The position numbers were made by a program, and so were the translations under genes. Shown piece by piece: positions 43,902 to 52,480 of a stretch of DNA of 64,000 nt. The notes below the pieces were generated by a model that saw nothing but the letters and a program-made list of their open reading frames with translations, had not been told where the DNA came from and made no database searches. Position 1 is the first letter of the stretch, and every line of letters begins with the position of its first letter. Origin of the DNA: Phycisphaeraceae bacterium (GTDB lineage Bacteria > Planctomycetota > Phycisphaerae > Phycisphaerales > Phycisphaeraceae); contig JADZCD010000008.1 of assembly GCA_020851735.1 (NCBI GenBank), forward strand, positions 1-64,000, written 5' to 3'.

Positions 43902-44108
43902 TCAAGGCTCCCCCGCCCGCTGTTTGTCCACCGCCCCCTCGGCCTGCAGGTAGCCTAAGGTGCTCAAACCCACCACCACCAGGGCGGTGATCGACTGGCA
44001 AGCCTCCACGATCTCCGATTGCCGCTGCGGCCAGACCAAGACCAGGATGGCGGCGATCTGAGCGCTTAAACTCAATAAAAACTTTCGACTCGTCCAACGA
44101 TTGGGCAT
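43902..44108 (-). CDS. holin-like small membrane protein
   Basis: A 68-aa protein with two transmembrane spans (FLLSLSAQIAAILVLVWP and ITALVVVGLSTLGYLQ) and a charged C-terminus GAVDKQR. Size, topology and the closing GYLQAEGAVD segment resemble phage holins, which form pores in the inner membrane for lysin release. No lysin gene is recognised next to it. It ends 33 bases before the lipoprotein gene. Confidence 0.6.
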   Translation of the reverse strand: MPNRWTSRKFLLSLSAQIAAILVLVWPQRQSEIVEACQSITALVVVGLSTLGYLQAEGAVDKQRAGEP

Positions 44109-44159
44109 GACGGGTACTCCAGAAAGTAAAAAAAGCTGTTTCTATGTCCGCAAGGGATG

Positions 44160-44440
44160 GGGGATGGGGAAAGACATTGTTGAATGGCGAATGCAAGATT
44201 GCCGATTGCCGATTTGCGATTGCCGATGTGAAAGACCCAAACGGCAAGGCCTCATCCGATTCTTAAAACCAGATTCCGTGTTTCATTCCCCATGGTTTTC
44301 GTTCCCAAGCGGAATTCCACGCACCCAACCCGCCGCACGCCGTCGCTCTCGGTTGTGGAAAACCAAATGGATTTTTCCTTCACATCGGAAATCGGCAATC
44401 GCCAATCGGAAATCAGCCCCTCGCCATTCGCCATTCGTCA
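44160..44440 (-). repeat. long inverted repeat, right copy
   Basis: Inverted copy of 43014-43293 with the same heptamer edges and unique centre. Together the two copies enclose the lipoprotein and holin-like genes. Confidence 0.88.
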
Positions 44441-44467
44441 TCACTCCCCCCCTCCCCCGCAAGATCG

Positions 44468-44725
44468 CTAAAGCGGCAGCAATCGGCCGATCCACTTGTC
44501 CGCTTGTTCCAGCAGGAAAAGCAGACTGCCTAAACGCGCTTCATCCACGTCCGCCTGGCGCATGGCCAGCTGGAAATCCGGATCGTCGCGAAGTTTCTCC
44601 ACCGTTTGTTCCACCAGGCGGGTGCGGTCGATCACCCCCGCCAGGTGCGGGTGCGCGGCTGACCATTCCGCCCAGCGCAGGTTCAAACGTTGACTGACTA
44701 GATCACGCAGGGGGGTTGTGGACAT
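44468..44725 (-). CDS. small phage protein, unknown
   Basis: An 85-aa soluble helical protein without a recognised family. The pattern LRDLVSQRLNLRWAEWSAAHP and VEQTVEKLRDDPDFQLAM suggests two or three helices. AAGGA stands eight bases before the ATG. It follows the lipoprotein gene at 44729 by only three bases, so the two are co-translated. Likely a minor structural or accessory protein. Confidence 0.6.
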   Translation of the reverse strand: MSTTPLRDLVSQRLNLRWAEWSAAHPHLAGVIDRTRLVEQTVEKLRDDPDFQLAMRQADVDEARLGSLLFLLEQADKWIGRLLPL

Positions 44726-44728
44726 GAT

Positions 44729-45217
44729 TTATTCCTTCATGGAAGTTGAAGCCTGTGCCACCGGCTGATTCAACTGCTGCCAGACACTCCAGCCCAGCAC
44801 GCCGGTGGCCAATTGGTCCTGCTGTTCGAGCACGGCCAGCGCCCGCTGGCGGGCTTGCTCGGCGACTTTCAAGTTGTCGATCCGCTGCTCGCTCTGACGG
44901 GCCAGGATCATTTCGTGGCGGGTCAGTTCCTCGCGGGCGGCCGCGTAAACTTCCGTAGCCTCCAGCACCCATTGCCGGTCAAGCGCAACCTTCAGCTGAA
45001 GATCCGCTTCAAAAGCATCCGCCAAGGCTGCCCGCTGCTGCCGCAGATACTCCTGAGCGCGGGCCAGATCCTCCTGCAGCAGCATTTGCTCCTGCGTCAA
45101 GGACTTTTCCACGATCCGTAGCAGCGGCGCCACCGACGGCGGCGTGGTGCAGGCAGCCAGGCAAAGCAGGCTGATTCCCCCCGCCAACACCGCGTTGCGC
45201 CAACGGCAGAGCCCCAT
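44729..45217 (-). CDS. coiled-coil lipoprotein, possible spanin-like
   Basis: A 162-aa protein: lipoprotein signal (VLAGGISLLCLAAC, Cys about residue 21), then about 120 residues of continuous amphipathic helix with heptad spacing (LTQEQMLLQEDLARAQEYLRQ). A lipoprotein with a long periplasmic coiled coil next to a holin-like gene recalls spanins that disrupt the outer membrane at lysis; this is inference. Start at 45217 is chosen so that the signal is at the N-terminus; an earlier ATG at 45295 would overlap the upstream gene. Confidence 0.55.
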   Translation of the reverse strand: MGLCRWRNAVLAGGISLLCLAACTTPPSVAPLLRIVEKSLTQEQMLLQEDLARAQEYLRQQRAALADAFEADLQLKVALDRQWVLEATEVYAAAREELTRHEMILARQSEQRIDNLKVAEQARQRALAVLEQQDQLATGVLGWSVWQQLNQPVAQASTSMKE

Positions 45218-45260
45218 CGCGCCATCGTCCAGGCGACGATCAGCGGCCGGGAAGTTGGCC

Positions 45261-45539
45261 TTAATCCTCCAACGAGCGGGGACGCATCTGTTCATGAACT
45301 TGCTCCAGTAACAAAGTGAATCGGCGTTGAGTCTCATCAAATCGTTCGATGGCCTGGGTGTTTTGCTTCACCAGGCGAACCAGCGCCCGCAGGCACTGGC
45401 GATTCTGCATCAAGCGGGCGTGCGTTTCGGACAGTTGGCTGTCGCGCCGGCGCGATAGCATCCGCTCGCCCAACCACAAAGCCCCCATCAGCCCGGCGGC
45501 GCCGAACTGCGCCAAAGGCTCAAAAATCTGCTGCGGCAT
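45261..45539 (-). CDS. small membrane-anchored coiled-coil phage protein
   Basis: A 92-aa protein with one short hydrophobic span (FGAAGLMGALWLGERM, about 9-24) and a cytoplasmic or periplasmic helical tail (VKQNTQAIERFDETQRRFTLLLEQV). TAGGAGA lies before the ATG at 45539. The gene fits the lysis cassette with its neighbours; it could be a holin partner. No family recognised. Confidence 0.6.
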   Translation of the reverse strand: MPQQIFEPLAQFGAAGLMGALWLGERMLSRRRDSQLSETHARLMQNRQCLRALVRLVKQNTQAIERFDETQRRFTLLLEQVHEQMRPRSLED

Positions 45540-45552
45540 CGGGTAACTTCTC

Positions 45553-47364
45553 CTAAAAGTCCAGCGTGACCAGCGTCTGTGCGCCAACCTGCCCCGCCCG
45601 GGCTCGAGGCGAACCGCCCGCCGCCAGCGGCAACGCCGGCCAACGGCAGACCAGCTTGGCCACCCACGCCCCACTCCGACCCGGCGCCTGCTCACCACGC
45701 CCCCATGCCCAGGTATTACCGGGAACGATCCTGTCGCCGGGATTCAGCGTCAGCCAGGCGCCCGCCAGCGCCAGCTTCCCCTGGCCTTGCCCGCTGGCGG
45801 AAACTTGGGTCGAGCGCTGCATGGCGCCGGCCAGATAAGTCTGCATCGCCACGGTGCTGTCGCTTTGCGCGGCCGCCATTTGCCCGCTGCGCACCGGTTC
45901 GTAATGCACGCTCTGCGCATGAACCCTGGCAAACTTAAATGTCTTTTCCAGGTGCAGAACCTGCGGCCGCTGCGTTCCCAAAAACGGATTGCCCTGCCAG
46001 CGGGTGATCTGCTGCGGCTGAGGACTGGTCAGGCTGGCGGTGATGCGCAGCTTCGCCAAGCCCAGACGCGCGTAAGCCAGGAAACCTCCGGGAAGATCCG
46101 CGTCACCTAAATACACGGCCGCCCGATCCGCGCGCATCTCCACCTGGCCGGGGAAAGTCCGCCAGCCGAAAGCGGGATCAGTCCAATACTCCACGATCGG
46201 CCCCATCCGCCGCCCCGCGTCATCCAGCGTCAGACAGGAGCCAAATTGCAGCCGCTGCGGACGAATCCACGCGGAGGCAAAAAACCCGCCCAAGTCAAAG
46301 GCCGGGCCACGTTGATAGGGCGCTGCGCTAAACGCCCCGTCTTCGTTAAGCGCCCACAACCGATAAACATTGGCGTAGCGCGTGAACTGGCTGTTATTCG
46401 TCCGGCTGAAGGTGTAGTCCGGCAACTGGGGATCTTCCAGCGTCGGGTCCCAGCCCGGCACCAATTCGAAAGTGGACTCCACCTCCCAGGGACTGCCCAA
46501 CAGGACCCACGGCCGGGCCGCCGCGACCGGGGGACGATGCGCCTGCACCTTCAGCACTGGCGCGTGGGCAGCGCCGCCCTGCGCCGAAGAAAGGCTGATG
46601 CGCCTTTGCCCCCGCCATGGCTTGACCGTCCGTCGTTCAATGAATTTTCCGCCGTCACGATCCATCTGTCGAACGATGCGCAAACCGTACGACTCTAAGA
46701 TCGCTTCCACGCCGGCGCCGATGGGTTGATCCAGATCCACGCTGCTTAGAAGCGGAGCGTGTTCGATCTCCCCGGGAATCAGATTGACAATTAAGTCCAA
46801 GCCCCCCGCCGCGGACAGATATTCCAGCGCCGTCCGAACCGTCCAGGCTTGCCCATGGCGCTGCAGGACATGGATCTCCCTGCCTCCCACGGGCCAGCGC
46901 CGCGCGGAACGGTTGCCGCTGGTTCCCGCCAGCAATACTGCCGACTGATGCCGCTGCGCCAGCAACTGCCCATAGTGATCCCACCACGACTCCTGCGGAA
47001 CGGCTTGCCGCAATTGCTCCCATTGCTCAGCCAGCGTGACCTGCCGCGCCTGCTGGCCGGCCGCTTCCTCCAGCTCCTGCCGATCCAGGCGACCCCTGGC
47101 CAGCACCAGCCAGCGCGCGGTTTGATCGCTCAGCAGCGCCGGCCAGGCCGCCACGGCTTCGCCCTGGGCCCAGTGGTCCAGCACCGCGGGTTCAACTTCG
47201 CCCGCCAAGGTCGCCGTCACCGTGCGGATATCCATCCGCCCGCCGCGTTCCCACGATTCAATCAACAGCCGCGGCTCCGGCACGCCGTCGATCAACATCC
47301 ACGGCCGGCACAGGCCCACCGCTGCTTCGTCATGCACTGCCGGCAAGGAAGAACAAGCATTCAT
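45553..47364 (-). CDS. large phage structural protein, possible tail hub or baseplate
   Basis: A 603-aa protein with no family I can name. An N-terminal segment (PWMLIDGVPEPRLLIESWERG) and a middle part (GVEAILESYGLRIVRQMDRDGGKF) have the look of phage hub or late-control proteins, which bind ligands through repeated beta barrels. The C-terminal third is beta-rich. GGAG precedes the ATG at 47364. It lies between lysis-type genes and the LamG/TIGR03790 gene, and is the largest remaining candidate for a central tail or baseplate component. Confidence 0.5.
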   Translation of the reverse strand: MNACSSLPAVHDEAAVGLCRPWMLIDGVPEPRLLIESWERGGRMDIRTVTATLAGEVEPAVLDHWAQGEAVAAWPALLSDQTARWLVLARGRLDRQELEEAAGQQARQVTLAEQWEQLRQAVPQESWWDHYGQLLAQRHQSAVLLAGTSGNRSARRWPVGGREIHVLQRHGQAWTVRTALEYLSAAGGLDLIVNLIPGEIEHAPLLSSVDLDQPIGAGVEAILESYGLRIVRQMDRDGGKFIERRTVKPWRGQRRISLSSAQGGAAHAPVLKVQAHRPPVAAARPWVLLGSPWEVESTFELVPGWDPTLEDPQLPDYTFSRTNNSQFTRYANVYRLWALNEDGAFSAAPYQRGPAFDLGGFFASAWIRPQRLQFGSCLTLDDAGRRMGPIVEYWTDPAFGWRTFPGQVEMRADRAAVYLGDADLPGGFLAYARLGLAKLRITASLTSPQPQQITRWQGNPFLGTQRPQVLHLEKTFKFARVHAQSVHYEPVRSGQMAAAQSDSTVAMQTYLAGAMQRSTQVSASGQGQGKLALAGAWLTLNPGDRIVPGNTWAWGRGEQAPGRSGAWVAKLVCRWPALPLAAGGSPRARAGQVGAQTLVTLDF

Positions 47365-47370
47365 GTCCAA

Positions 47371-47742
47371 ATCTCCAACCTGGTTGCCCCGGCAAGGAGC
47401 GTGGGTGAGGGGGAAAGAGGAAGTTAGGAATTGGGAGTTAGGAGTTAGGAGTTAGGGATAAGACAAGGTCGAATGGCGAGTAAAATTCGAATTCCGGGGG
47501 TTCCGGGGGTTCCGGGGGTGGGTGCCACACAGCAGCCCGCAGGGTGCTGTGTGCTGGTTTTCGTATCCCGATCTGATTTGGGAATCGAATCATGCGGCGA
47601 AATTTCCGCCTTTCATATCAGCAGTCAAAAACCGGCCATCAGCACACAGCACTTCCGGAGGCCCAAAAGATGCTGTGTGGCACCCAACATCAACCATTCG
47701 ACATTCGGCATTCGGCATTCAATATGGCCTTTTGCTGGCTTC
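47371..47742. repeat. repeat-filled gap with heptamers and two family D palindromes
   Basis: AGTTAGG heptamers (about 47425-47455), GAATGGC unit, TTCCGGGGG units (47501-47518), family D palindromes at about 47520-47558 and 47640-47685, then GACATTC/GGCATTC heptamers (47696-47730). Layout again is left heptamers, centre, complementary right heptamers. Confidence 0.85.
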
Positions 47743-50067
47743 CTAACGCCCACTCCACTTCACTACTTCGCACAATTCCACCCCCGCGGTCTCCCAGGGC
47801 GTTACCGCCTGCGACCAGAAACTTTGCCAGATCAAACCCCCGTTGCCCGTCACCCGCCAGGCAAAACGCACGCTCCCCTGGGTCGGCGCCTGGGCGTAGG
47901 CCTCCACCCAGTTTTCCTGCGCCACGGAGTAAAACGTGGTGATCACCTCGGCCGCTTGCTCTTCGCGCTGGCGCAAGAGCTCCACCTTTTTCACCCCGCA
48001 CTCCCCGGCCGGGCCCGGCCAGACCAGGCGCAACTGCAATTGCCCGTCCTCCACCCAGACGGGCCACCCCTGGCTCTCGGGCCACACGGCCGGCAGGGGC
48101 GGAGCAACCGCCTTTCCGCCCACGCGCGCGATCCGCACCGAGCGCGTGCCGGCCTCTGAGCGACCCCATGCGTCCACTTCACGCACCAGGTAATGAGCGA
48201 TTTGCCCCTCCGGCGGTTGCCAAGACTCCTCGACCAAACACGCTCGACTATCGCGCGGCAAGATGGCCAGCCAGCTCGCGGCGCCAAAGGATTCCAGATT
48301 CTCCAGCGGGCCGAACACGTCCCACCCGTCCTTGGGGATCGGCAACGTGGCCAGAGGATCGCCGGCCAAAAACATGGCGCCTTGCGGATTGGCCACGGAC
48401 ACGAGCCACGCTTCGCTGACTGTCCACCCCTGGCGCAGCGCCGCTAAGAAACGCCCCAAGTCAGGCACGTCGTCAGCCAAGGCTGGGCGACTGCTGACCC
48501 CCGCGGCTGCGTAACCGGCGGACATGGCTGCGCCCAACCACGAGGAGACATTCCATAGGCGCATGGAACCTCCCGTGGCTGCGGTGGCGTTTAACGGCAC
48601 GCAGACCGCACGCGGCCCGTTAGGCTCAGCAAAGAATCCGCTGGCCGGCAGCGGTCCCCCCAATCCCCAGAACACGCTGTCACGGCGAACGGATGAATAG
48701 TCCTCATCCCCGCCCCCGGAAGCACCACCCCCGGAAGTCGCGCCCCCGGAAGTACCGCCCCCGGACGCCCCGGAAGCAGTCAACACATTCACAGGCAGAC
48801 GCAACCGCTGTCGCTCGCCTCCGCCTCCGGAAGGTCCCCCGCCTCCGGAAGTGCCGCCCCCGGAAGCCCACGCGACGATCGAATCCTGCCACGCTTCTTC
48901 CGTCGGATGGCTCGCTCCTCGCGCGTCCAGCCAGATCTGCCCGAAATCCGCCGTGGCGGCGTCGATCTCTGCCAGCCCATCCGCACGGTCGCTTAACGAC
49001 TTGGCTGACGCCAGGTCCGGACCGTCGATGCGTGCCGTCAGGCGATAGGCGCCCATGTTCTCCCGCCTGGGCCGTTGCAGCGGCGTCACGCCAGCCAGGG
49101 CATTGGCGGCTGGCTCCGATCCCCCATAGGCCAGACGGCTGGCCAGCGCGTCCTTGAGCCCGTCCGCCCGCTGCACGTAGCCCGGCACGCCGTGCCCTAA
49201 GACAAATCCCAGTACCGTCTGGTCCAAGCCGTTGACCTGCAGATAGTCCGCCACCGCCTGACGAAAAACCTGATATTCCTCCTCGCTGATGACTTCCAGA
49301 CTGCTGAGCGCAAGCCCCACGAAATTGGCCAAAGGCATCCGTCGCCGCAAACGGTAATCATCCGCCCACGCCGCCGCGTCGGCTGACAAGCGGTTGTACA
49401 CCACCAGCCAGCGCGTCGGCTCAACAGCGAAGTTCCCTTCCGGGGGCGGGGGCGGGGGCACCGTCACGGGCCCCAAATAGTTTTCCGCGATGGCCCATTC
49501 ATCCAGACTAAGTCCTCCCATCGCCCCGACACCCTTACCGATCACCCCCAACTGAAACCGTCGCGTCGCTGCGTCGAACCAATCGCCGTCGATCTGGTCG
49601 GCCCGGCAGCCGTCCAACCAGAGTTCCGCGCGGCCCGTGGTCGCGTCCAGGCTCAACTCCACGCATCGCCACGGCATGCCGTGATGGAGCTGGGCGGACA
49701 GCTTCCCCCGGCCTGCCAGCATCGCGGAAATCCTCTGGCCTGCCGCATCCAGCTTGACGTGAAATGTTTCCGCGCCCGCTGCATCCAGACCGCGCAGGAA
49801 TACCACCGCGCCGCCGCTTAAGCCGCCCGGCTTGACCATCACCCGGCTGTGGAAGCGGGCCATCAATTCGCCCGCATCGTGCTCCAGATACTCGCCGGCT
49901 GTTCCCTGCCCCAGCGTCACGTGCAGCCCGCGCCCGCTTGCCTTCCGGTCGGGAAAGGCTGCGGAATTCGCTTGCGTGAGGAGGCCAAAGCTCTCCACCG
50001 CCATCCATTGGCGGCCGGGCCAATGTTGGTTCGACCAATAGTTACCGGGCCAGTATGCCGTACGCAT
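47743..50067 (-). CDS. LamG-like plus TIGR03790-like phage-block protein
   Basis: A 774-aa protein. Residues about 25-205 form a concanavalin/LamG-like sandwich (GRGLHVTLGQG ... SLDEWAIAENYLG). A Pro-rich hinge then leads to a TIGR03790-like domain (from RWLVVYNRLSADAAAWADDY through RMPLANFVGLAL to VLGFVLGHGVPGYV). TIGR03790 is described as occurring only in species with an exosortase. Residues about 402-456 are Gly/Thr/Ser-rich repeat-derived sequence. The C-terminus holds a fibronectin-like part. The start at 50067 has AAGGA upstream. It probably belongs to the particle surface or tail. Confidence 0.7.
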   Translation of the reverse strand: MRTAYWPGNYWSNQHWPGRQWMAVESFGLLTQANSAAFPDRKASGRGLHVTLGQGTAGEYLEHDAGELMARFHSRVMVKPGGLSGGAVVFLRGLDAAGAETFHVKLDAAGQRISAMLAGRGKLSAQLHHGMPWRCVELSLDATTGRAELWLDGCRADQIDGDWFDAATRRFQLGVIGKGVGAMGGLSLDEWAIAENYLGPVTVPPPPPPEGNFAVEPTRWLVVYNRLSADAAAWADDYRLRRRMPLANFVGLALSSLEVISEEEYQVFRQAVADYLQVNGLDQTVLGFVLGHGVPGYVQRADGLKDALASRLAYGGSEPAANALAGVTPLQRPRRENMGAYRLTARIDGPDLASAKSLSDRADGLAEIDAATADFGQIWLDARGASHPTEEAWQDSIVAWASGGGTSGGGGPSGGGGERQRLRLPVNVLTASGASGGGTSGGATSGGGASGGGDEDYSSVRRDSVFWGLGGPLPASGFFAEPNGPRAVCVPLNATAATGGSMRLWNVSSWLGAAMSAGYAAAGVSSRPALADDVPDLGRFLAALRQGWTVSEAWLVSVANPQGAMFLAGDPLATLPIPKDGWDVFGPLENLESFGAASWLAILPRDSRACLVEESWQPPEGQIAHYLVREVDAWGRSEAGTRSVRIARVGGKAVAPPLPAVWPESQGWPVWVEDGQLQLRLVWPGPAGECGVKKVELLRQREEQAAEVITTFYSVAQENWVEAYAQAPTQGSVRFAWRVTGNGGLIWQSFWSQAVTPWETAGVELCEVVKWSGR
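48700..48862. repeat. CCCCCGGAAG unit array inside the TIGR03790-like gene
   Basis: About eight copies of CCCCCGGAAG(C/T) with short spacers. Here they are read as SGGG/TSGG, unlike the PAPGS reading in the M16 gene. Confidence 0.85.
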
Positions 50068-50373
50068 GGTTGAGACTGTCCTTGACAAGAAATCGCCGGC
50101 GCGGGCGGTTCTGCACACCGCAGGCTTCGCGCCCCCGCAAATGCGGTGTGGCAACCAAAAACAATGACGAATGGCGAATGGCGAATGACGAATAAAGCCA
50201 AGGGTCCGGGGACTGGAGACCAGAATCTGGGGTAGAGGGCATGAGTGCGGGCGTCACACAACATTCCGCAGGATGCCGCGTGTCTTGGCTATCGATCTTG
50301 AAACGGACCTGGATTGAACAGAAAGGTCGCATTCGTCATTCGTCATTCGTCATTCTTGAATTCCCCCCAAGGG
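50068..50373. repeat. gap with family D-like palindromes and a heptamer composite element
   Basis: Contains a family D relative (GCACACCGCA ... TGCGGTGTGGC, about 50112-50151), GAATGNC heptamers with a CCAAGGGTCC core (50163-50240), another D relative (about 50254-50285) and GTCATTC heptamers (50331-50354). No gene. Confidence 0.8.
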
Positions 50374-52464
50374 CTATTGAATAACGCTCGTTTGTCGTTC
50401 GCCGTCCAAGTTGCCCAGCGCCACGGTCACTTTGGGCGTCGTGCCGTTGCGTTTATAGAACGTGACGGTGTTGCCGCTGCGCGCCGAAACACCCAGCATC
50501 ACCGCCAGGATCGACTCCCACAGCGAAGAAAGATCCACGCCGTCAATGGTTTGATTGAGCAGGCTGCTGGCGGCAGCGCCCGGCAATTGCGCCAGCAATC
50601 CATCCAGCCGGCTGTCCAGATGCGCCTGCAGGGACAACAAATCCCCGCTGACGTTGAACATTTCGCGCGGACCGACGGAGGGCGTGGAGGCATCGCGGGC
50701 CGCCCACAGGGCGTCGTATTCCACCCGCACCGCGGAAGTCCCCGCCTCGCTCAGCCGGCTCACGGCGCTGGGTTCCAGACCCAGGCCGGTGCCTTCGTCC
50801 AGCTCCACCTTGCCCGCGTCGTTGCTGTAGCCGGCCACCGCGTGGGTGGCGCTGTCCAAGTTAAAGTAGGCGTTGTGCCGCAGATTAAGGGCGGTGTTGT
50901 TCAAGCCGACGCGCATCCAGGCCGGCCCGAAGCCTTCGCAGGAAACGATGCTGTTGACCAGTTCCGCGTCGGGGCTGGTGCTGGTCGTGGGATTGCTGCC
51001 GCCGTTTTCATAGTCCAAGGTGAAGTTGTACTGCCCGTTGCCCACCACGTGGATGTGCGTGTGGTAAATCCGCGGGTGGCTGACGGTGGCATAGGCCGGA
51101 GCGTTGTAAAGGCCCTGCCGCGCCGCCGCCCCCGTGGTGCGCACCATGATGCGGCCGTTGATCAGGTAGCCGGAGTGCGGAATCTGGGCTTCGGACAAAG
51201 CACTTAAGCTGCCGTGCATCGTGACCTCCCAATCGGGATTGATGCGGCAATTGTCGGTCATGAACAATCGGGCGCGGGCGTTGGCGGAGATGCGGACCAT
51301 TTCATCGACGAAAAATCCCCGCACCTCGCTTAGGCGCGTGGCGGCTGGATTGCTGCTCCAATAGCCCGGATCACCACAGCCAAAAGCATGATCCGCCGTC
51401 CGGCAGCCCCAGGCGATCAGCAGCCGATAGACGCTGGTGTTGGTATGCCCGTAGAACGCCCGGGCGTCGCGCACATAGTCGGCAGTACCCACGGGCAGCG
51501 TTCCGAAACGCGCCGTGCAGCCGTGAAAAATCGTCTCCTGGTCGCCGCCGTAGACGTAGCTGTTGAAAATCGTCTCCCCGCCCGAACCGTTGTCGATGGT
51601 GAATCCCGCCTGACAATCCATGAACAGGCTGATGCCCCCGCTGTCGCCGCTGCCCCCGCCGCCATAAAACGCCAGCGCGTGCGACGAGCTGTAATAGCTT
51701 TCGCAGCCGGTCACCACCGCCGCGTCCGTGCCCTTAACCGCCACGCGCAGACCGTAACGCTGATTGCCGGCATTGCCCGGATTCATTCCCCAGCCGTCGC
51801 ACCGCAATTGATCCGCCCGGCAACCGTCGGCGCTCACCAGCACGCCGTCCACGTCATTGGTATAAGCTGCCTCCAGCGTGTCTTGCGGATCGCCCCCGAC
51901 ATTCACGTGCAACGTGTAGCTGCCCGCTGATCCCGACAAGTACCAGCTGTGCGCGGTGGCTTCCACTTCCTGCGTGCTGCTGACCCTGCGCAGCGGATTA
52001 AACGGATCGTCGATGGTGCGCAACCACGCGACCTGGTTGAACTGGCTCTGCGTGTAACGGCTGCCGGCCCCCAGTTGCCAGATGCTTGTCAGCACCAGAA
52101 AGCGGCTGAATAACGGCTTGGCGCCGCTGCCGTAAGCGTCCACCGTAATGCCCGGCTTGTTGAGCGTCAGCCCGCTGGTGGCGCTGCGATAGATCCCGCC
52201 GCGCTTAAAGCGAATCCGCAGCCCCGCGGTCGTCGGCGTCCAGGCATCGATCTGGCTCTGCGCCTCGGCCAGCGTGGCCAGGGGATTGTTCAGCGACCCG
52301 TCCCCATTTCCGGGGGTGGCGGAGGAATCGACGTACAGCGTCGTGCCTCTTTCCAACGGACACTCCGCCAGCCTGGCGGCCAACAAATCGAAATACCAGC
52401 GGCGAAACGCGAAAGTCGTCGGCTCGGGCACAGCGCCCACTAAAGTGCTATATGAACTGGACAT
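50374..52464 (-). CDS. beta-helix tail spike or fibre protein
   Basis: A 696-aa protein. After about 60 residues, TLYVDSSATPGNGDGSLNNPLATLAEAQSQI opens a right-handed parallel beta-helix of the pectate-lyase-like kind, seen as repeated Gly/Asn/Val turns to about residue 560. The C-terminus (FYKRNGTTPKVTVALGNLDGERQ) resembles C-terminal tips of phage tail proteins. Such spikes bind or cut host surface polysaccharide. AGGAAGGA before the ATG at 52464 fixes the start. It is followed at once by the LamG gene on the upstream side. Confidence 0.75.
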   Translation of the reverse strand: MSSSYSTLVGAVPEPTTFAFRRWYFDLLAARLAECPLERGTTLYVDSSATPGNGDGSLNNPLATLAEAQSQIDAWTPTTAGLRIRFKRGGIYRSATSGLTLNKPGITVDAYGSGAKPLFSRFLVLTSIWQLGAGSRYTQSQFNQVAWLRTIDDPFNPLRRVSSTQEVEATAHSWYLSGSAGSYTLHVNVGGDPQDTLEAAYTNDVDGVLVSADGCRADQLRCDGWGMNPGNAGNQRYGLRVAVKGTDAAVVTGCESYYSSSHALAFYGGGGSGDSGGISLFMDCQAGFTIDNGSGGETIFNSYVYGGDQETIFHGCTARFGTLPVGTADYVRDARAFYGHTNTSVYRLLIAWGCRTADHAFGCGDPGYWSSNPAATRLSEVRGFFVDEMVRISANARARLFMTDNCRINPDWEVTMHGSLSALSEAQIPHSGYLINGRIMVRTTGAAARQGLYNAPAYATVSHPRIYHTHIHVVGNGQYNFTLDYENGGSNPTTSTSPDAELVNSIVSCEGFGPAWMRVGLNNTALNLRHNAYFNLDSATHAVAGYSNDAGKVELDEGTGLGLEPSAVSRLSEAGTSAVRVEYDALWAARDASTPSVGPREMFNVSGDLLSLQAHLDSRLDGLLAQLPGAAASSLLNQTIDGVDLSSLWESILAVMLGVSARSGNTVTFYKRNGTTPKVTVALGNLDGERQTSVIQ

Positions 52465-52480
52465 GTTCTTCCTTCCTCTT

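Noticed and set aside
50374-52464. Diversity-generating retroelement target in the spike gene
   Set aside because: No reverse transcriptase, template repeat or adenine-biased variable region is present.
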